Source: Candidatus Brocadiaceae bacterium (GTDB lineage Bacteria; Planctomycetota; Brocadiia; Brocadiales; Bathyanammoxibiaceae). Taken from it: a DNA stretch of 8,304 nucleotides. Made by a program: the position numbers and the translations under genes. The notes under the pieces were generated by a model, which saw only the letters and a program-made list of their open reading frames with translations, did not search any database and was not told the DNA's origin. Shown one piece after another: positions 6,101 through 8,304 of this stretch (positions within the stretch are counted from its first letter, which is position 1; every line of letters begins with the position of its first letter). Location: the NCBI GenBank assembly GCA_030018855.1, contig JASEHG010000084.1, positions 1 through 8,304 on the forward strand, written 5' to 3'.

Positions 6101-6502
6101 ATGGGCGGAGAGTCCACAGGGCATCTGAAAGAGGCTGAGGGGCACATGGGAAAGGCCACGCAGAGACTCTCCGGGGAGAATGCCCCCCAGTCTCTGACGG
6201 AAGAGAGAGAGGCCCTGCATGAACTGGCCCAGGCCAGGAAGGGGCTTGGGGAGTCTATGGAGCGGCTCGCAAAGGGGATGATGTCCAGGGGATTGCCCAT
6301 GCCGCAGTACGTCATGCGACGTAGAGACCTGGGGGAAGACGGAGACAGGGGCTTCTCCCTGGAGGAGGTAAAGATACCCACTGCCGAGGCCTATAAGGTA
6401 CCCAAGGAGTTCCGCCAGGACATCCTGGACGCCATGAAACAGGGCCTGCCCCAGAAGTATCAGGAACTGAACAAGGACTACTATAGGAAATTGGTTGAGT
6501 AG
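3179..6502 (+). CDS. DUF4175-family giant membrane coiled-coil protein
   Basis: The 1107-residue protein starts with a basic amphipathic stretch. Membrane segments follow at about 27-48 and 58-80, then a conserved-looking block (FIERRRPGLKDSLINSVQLG, 91-110) and a third membrane segment at 157-175. Residues 200-430 are beta-rich and look like repeated extracytoplasmic Ig/fibronectin-like modules (YKYPMYTALPPRTV; IQYRARDDFGLKEVRLVME; SYDWDLSALGGLKPSPGERLAYHLEALDND). From about 430 to the end it is almost entirely charged coiled coil, with a C-terminal block of EAEGHMGKATQRL type near 980-1045. This order matches DUF4175 proteins, whose function is unknown; some occur near MoxR/VWA (Bat-like) genes, none of which is in this window. 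ATG at 3179 is the first possible start, since a TAG ends immediately before it, but no Shine-Dalgarno is visible. The peptidase-MA gene follows after 34 nt. A mechanical envelope scaffold is inference. Confidence 0.88.
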   Translation: MLESYVQIKETLKAIKRELLWVRLAEGLALITAVSLLIFLLGVGLAGGLADLPWGREVYLLLWVVVLAYTSYRYVYVPLVPFLSEDNLALFIERRRPGLKDSLINSVQLGRDLSNPQRARFFSHDLAAELLKDTANRLKGLEPKEIVPRHGLWRNLKGLTLTIGLLGLFWAIEPGYFLGGYQFLRSGYPATVAPPGPPVIGDFILTYKYPMYTALPPRTVSGSSGDLKALRGSQVEITARSDRPLASANLVVNGVSSIPVRVEGNALKGSIVLLEGGNYCLEVTLPAGAGYVPSPLKSDPHSITIEEDEYPTITIQAPEEVKVVMERERVGIQYRARDDFGLKEVRLVMEGTGVTRSLETFESAYTPGSPEADTASGVREHRGSYDWDLSALGGLKPSPGERLAYHLEALDNDTVSGPKVARSRTHYLEVYSPEKKHYEMLSLQETLFKEMVQVLAEELVKTPKTAPSREELLLGQEVLRQKGLSLLDLFRKVLTDMEGDALANYTVYYSLQNMQSRLSGLFEEREERVMALRRSFADRFREGLQSHQEKEVQELEGDVLFLAELLRKERLDDFMGMDRHVDNSQQALTRLLEDLRQGKEGAADQALKELQRLEELIKEMMEKLSQMSSHRMEEFINVDALKNVADVELARELEEMRKALEGGDVEKALQSALKALDSMEKMLQQMGQSAQQYVDSTYSEALQKTQNLDKRLKELEENEKQLAQSTEKLKKDIQSRTQEKMDGTLEGILQRQEKRLEKMQEELGQLEDRLRSYPELKEYSAQEKEVSKMLKDRGRREGWPFLPPRGQPMGREEMEKLGEKMARLNQAKRKDPMIDTYDALSGALPNLKEKLAQQEEVLKGQDFKESLEMSRQSLKDLRYWDSEMKRASPMGLPNREAEEFNEKSSEHLSTARKLGEEMVKELESVADAFEERSKTLTQEEKETFKGLAGRQEELGNQAQMLGQSLEKLSQGNPVMGGESTGHLKEAEGHMGKATQRLSGENAPQSLTEEREALHELAQARKGLGESMERLAKGMMSRGLPMPQYVMRRRDLGEDGDRGFSLEEVKIPTAEAYKVPKEFRQDILDAMKQGLPQKYQELNKDYYRKLVE
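4265..4360. repeat. TCCGCC-type palindromic repeats inside the DUF4175 coding sequence
   Basis: Within codons for about residues 363-394 there is TCCGCCT (4265-4271) paired with AGGCGGA (4290-4296). Next comes CCGCCTCAGGTGTACG (4299-4314), 15 of 16 identical to the intergenic 897-912 segment. A third copy, TCCGCCTTAGGTGGA (4346-4360), is 13 of 15 identical to the palindrome at 2628-2642. The first two code for the loop AYTPGSPEADTASGVREHR between beta-rich blocks, a place that could tolerate an insertion. The third overlaps a segment that fits the family pattern and may be coincidence. Confidence 0.45.
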
Positions 6503-6536
6503 CCTCTGGGGAGTAGGGAATATACGGAATTGTAAA

Positions 6537-8210
6537 ATGAAGATTGAAGATTTAAAATTTCCAATTAGAAAGCACCTATTACCTACTGTCTACTGTCTAC
6601 TGTCTACTGTTTGCTGTCTACTGTTCGTTGCCTGCTGCCTACTGCCGTCAGACTTATTGGCCTCCGAAGCTCAGGGTACAGCCGCCCCTAACCCCTACGA
6701 ACTCTATCACCTGGGGGACGAACACCTGACCCACTGGGAAATAGAAGAGGCCGAGGAGGTGTCCCGTACCCTGATGGGCCTCTATGGGGACAGCCCAGAG
6801 GCCCTGTATCTGGCGGCGAAGGTAAAGTTCTACCTGGGGGATTACAATGGGGCCATAAAGCTACTGGAAGGGCGTCCCAAAGATTACCCTGAAGGCAGGG
6901 AGTTCCTCGTGTTTCTCACCCGTATATATGGGACGGCCAGAGACTTTGTGGAGTATCCTACTCCCCATTTCCTCCTCCGCTACGCCCCTGGCAAAGACGA
7001 GGTGCTACTGGATTACGCCCAGGAGGCCCTGGAAAAGGCCTGCATGGAGATAGGTAAGGACCTTGATTTCTCCCCGAAGGATAAAGTCGTAGTAGAGATA
7101 TACCCCACCCTGGAGTCCTTCTCGGCGGCAAGCACCTTGACCAGAAAAGAGATAGAGACCTCAGGGGCAGTAGCCATCTGCCACTTCAACCGCCTCATGG
7201 TACTCTCCCCGAGGCTCTTGCTCAGGGGCTACCCCTGGATGGATACCCTGGCCCATGAGTACGTCCATTACGTCATAAGCCACAAGACCCGCAACCTCAC
7301 GCCCATCTGGTTCCACGAGGGGCTGGCCAAGTTTGAGGAGTCCAGATGGAAATCTGCCGGGGGGAGAGACCTTACTCCGGTACAGAGACACCTCCTGGCC
7401 CAGGCCCTGGAGAGGGACTCCTTTATCACCTTTGAGGAGATGCACCCCTCCATAGCCAAGCTCAAGAGCAGGGAAGACGCCGCCCTGGCCTTTGCAGAGG
7501 TACTCTCTTCCATCAGATACATAGTAAAGAGAGGAGGCTACCCCCTCCTCAATGAGATACTCCAGGGGATAAAAGGGGGGAAGGGCGTGGAAGAGGCGGT
7601 AGCAGACGGCCTTGCTGTAGGGAGTGGCCCTGCCACCTCATTTGATGATTTCCAGATGGAGTGGCGTTCCTACCTGCAGGACTTGGGGTTAAGCAAGATA
7701 CCTGGCCTCCAGGTCATGGCCACTAAGATAAAGGAGCCGGGGAAGAAAGAGGATAGTCCCATGGAGATAGAGGCCGAGGAGACGAGACGATTCGCCATGC
7801 TGGGAGATACACTCAGTGAGGAGAACCGCCCCGATGCGGCCCTCCTTGAGTATGAGAAGGCCCATCAACACTCCGGCCTCGGCTCTCCGCAGGTACTAAA
7901 TAAGCTGGCCAATTCCTACTTATTTAACGGCCGTCTTGAAGAGGCCGAGAGGTTGTTAAATGAGACCATAAATAGCTACCCTGATTATGTCTCCACTTAC
8001 GTTACCCTGGGAGAATTACACAAGAAGCGGGGCGAACCCCAGAGGGCCATTGAGAACTACCTTGAGGCCAGCCACATCAACCCCTTCAACCCCGTCGTCC
8101 ACCAGAGGCTCGCCACACTGTACAAAGAGATAGGACAGGAAGAAGAAGCCATTGCTTCTTTGAAAAGACTAAGCATACTACTGAAGGGCGAGAGGACGAC
8201 TACTCCTTAA
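6537..8210 (+). CDS. Exported TPR protein with peptidase-MA (HExxH) domain
   Basis: With ATG at 6537 the protein has 557 residues. The signal peptide has a basic start (KIEDLKFPIRKH) and an unusual cysteine/leucine-rich core at residues 16-36. Then come TPR-like helices (about 52-115), a peptidase-MA type domain (about 140-330) and three to four clear TPRs (about 410-545). The zinc site is complete: HEYVH (H240, E241, H244) and, 16 residues after H244, the third ligand E261 within WFHEGLAKFEES. This is the gluzincin pattern, predicting an active zinc metallopeptidase outside the cytoplasm; the substrate is unknown. A cysteine near the core end (FVAC) is a poor lipobox, so lipidation is uncertain. 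Other starts are TTG 6495, overlapping the upstream stop with AGGA 6 nt before it, and TTG 6657, which would remove the signal peptide. It is probably co-transcribed with the DUF4175 gene. Confidence 0.88.
   Translation: MKIEDLKFPIRKHLLPTVYCLLSTVCCLLFVACCLLPSDLLASEAQGTAAPNPYELYHLGDEHLTHWEIEEAEEVSRTLMGLYGDSPEALYLAAKVKFYLGDYNGAIKLLEGRPKDYPEGREFLVFLTRIYGTARDFVEYPTPHFLLRYAPGKDEVLLDYAQEALEKACMEIGKDLDFSPKDKVVVEIYPTLESFSAASTLTRKEIETSGAVAICHFNRLMVLSPRLLLRGYPWMDTLAHEYVHYVISHKTRNLTPIWFHEGLAKFEESRWKSAGGRDLTPVQRHLLAQALERDSFITFEEMHPSIAKLKSREDAALAFAEVLSSIRYIVKRGGYPLLNEILQGIKGGKGVEEAVADGLAVGSGPATSFDDFQMEWRSYLQDLGLSKIPGLQVMATKIKEPGKKEDSPMEIEAEETRRFAMLGDTLSEENRPDAALLEYEKAHQHSGLGSPQVLNKLANSYLFNGRLEEAERLLNETINSYPDYVSTYVTLGELHKKRGEPQRAIENYLEASHINPFNPVVHQRLATLYKEIGQEEEAIASLKRLSILLKGERTTTP
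6582..6644 (+). repeat. Nine-unit heptanucleotide array coding for a signal-peptide core
   Basis: Nine consecutive 7-nt units cover 63 bases: CCTACTG, TCTACTG three times, TTTGCTG, TCTACTG, TTCGTTG, CCTGCTG, CCTACTG. As 7 is not a multiple of 3, every three units are read in three phases and yield one 7-residue repeat: PTVYCLL, STVCCLL, FVACCLL. These 21 residues are the hydrophobic core of the predicted signal peptide of the peptidase-MA protein. The unit resembles those of the intergenic array at 51-158. Confidence 0.9.
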
Positions 8211-8217
8211 CTACAAA

Positions 8218-8243
8218 GTAGGGTGCGTCTAGACGCACCCTAC
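8218..8243 (+). repeat. 26-nt perfect palindrome after the peptidase-MA gene
   Basis: Thirteen-base arms GTAGGGTGCGTCT (8218-8230) and AGACGCACCCTAC (8231-8243) begin 7 nt after the TAA stop. The stem would be very stable but there is no run of T behind it. It may still help to end or protect the transcript. It also has the look of a dispersed palindrome, being built like the one at 2763-2791 with GTAGGG/CCCTAC ends. Confidence 0.8.
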
Positions 8244-8251
8244 AGGATGTC

Positions 8252-8304
8252 ACCCTGAGCGGAAGCGAAGGGTCTAGTGATTGCTTCGCTTCGCTCGCAA
8301 TGAC
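8252..8304. repeat. Two short dispersed repeats at the window end
   Basis: ACCCTGAGCGGAAGCGAAGGGT (8252-8273) is an imperfect hairpin with ACCCT/AGGGT ends. GATTGCTTCGCTTCGCTCGCAATGAC (8279-8304, given here only to show its ATTGC/GCAAT ends at 8280-8284 and 8297-8301) is a second. Both belong to the GAAGCGAAG/GCGAGCGAAGC class of intergenic repeats that is frequent in environmental bacterial assemblies. The element may continue beyond the window. Confidence 0.6.

Noticed and set aside
6495..6536. Extension of the peptidase gene to TTG 6495, overlapping the DUF4175 stop
   Set aside because: The extra residues (SSLWGVGNIRNC) add nothing to the signal peptide; ATG 6537 gives a normal basic start, though AGGA before the TTG keeps this open.
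8218..8243. Rho-independent terminator
   Set aside because: The stem is strong but followed by AGGATGTCACC with no T-tract; kept as a palindromic repeat.

Overview
The window looks like an environmental (probably metagenome-derived) Gram-negative bacterial chromosome segment of moderate GC, with AGG-rich arginine usage and GTG/TTG starts. Its intergenic spaces are packed with short palindromes and 7-nt repeats. The DUF4175 giant membrane protein next to a TPR/peptidase-MA protein, and the repeat style, would fit a planctomycete-like or other PVC/Nitrospirota-type lineage. This placement is weak inference; there is no rRNA or other marker gene here.

Layout. On the minus strand (transcribed right to left) lie a secreted TPR protein (1744-2541, TTG start), a PHP-domain phosphoesterase of the histidinol-phosphatase type (964-1620, GTG start) and a single-pass membrane TPR protein resembling YfgM (161-823). 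A good sigma70-type promoter, TTGCTA-N17-TATAAT, precedes the PHP gene and may also serve the YfgM-like gene behind it. On the plus strand, a two-gene unit starts from a divergent region of about 640 bp: a 1107-residue DUF4175 protein (3179-6502) and, 34 nt later, an exported TPR protein with an internal gluzincin-type peptidase MA domain (6537-8210).

How the genes may work together. Four of the five proteins are predicted to be membrane-bound or exported, and three carry TPRs. The DUF4175 protein has three N-terminal membrane segments, a beta-rich middle and a very long coiled-coil C-terminus. With the co-transcribed HExxH protein it could form an envelope scaffold/protease pair. That is inference from gene order and domain content only.

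Non-coding structure is the most striking part. Heptanucleotide arrays occur as an inverted pair just beyond the YfgM-like gene (51-158) and in the 5' end of the peptidase gene. There, nine 7-nt units (6582-6644) are read through as three 7-residue hydrophobic repeats that form the core of the signal peptide. The divergent region holds a 29-nt palindrome, a compound hairpin and a run of related hairpins that reaches almost to the DUF4175 start codon. A TCCGCC-centred palindromic element seen between genes also appears in frame inside the DUF4175 coding sequence. No tRNA, rRNA, CRISPR array, transposase or phage gene was found.
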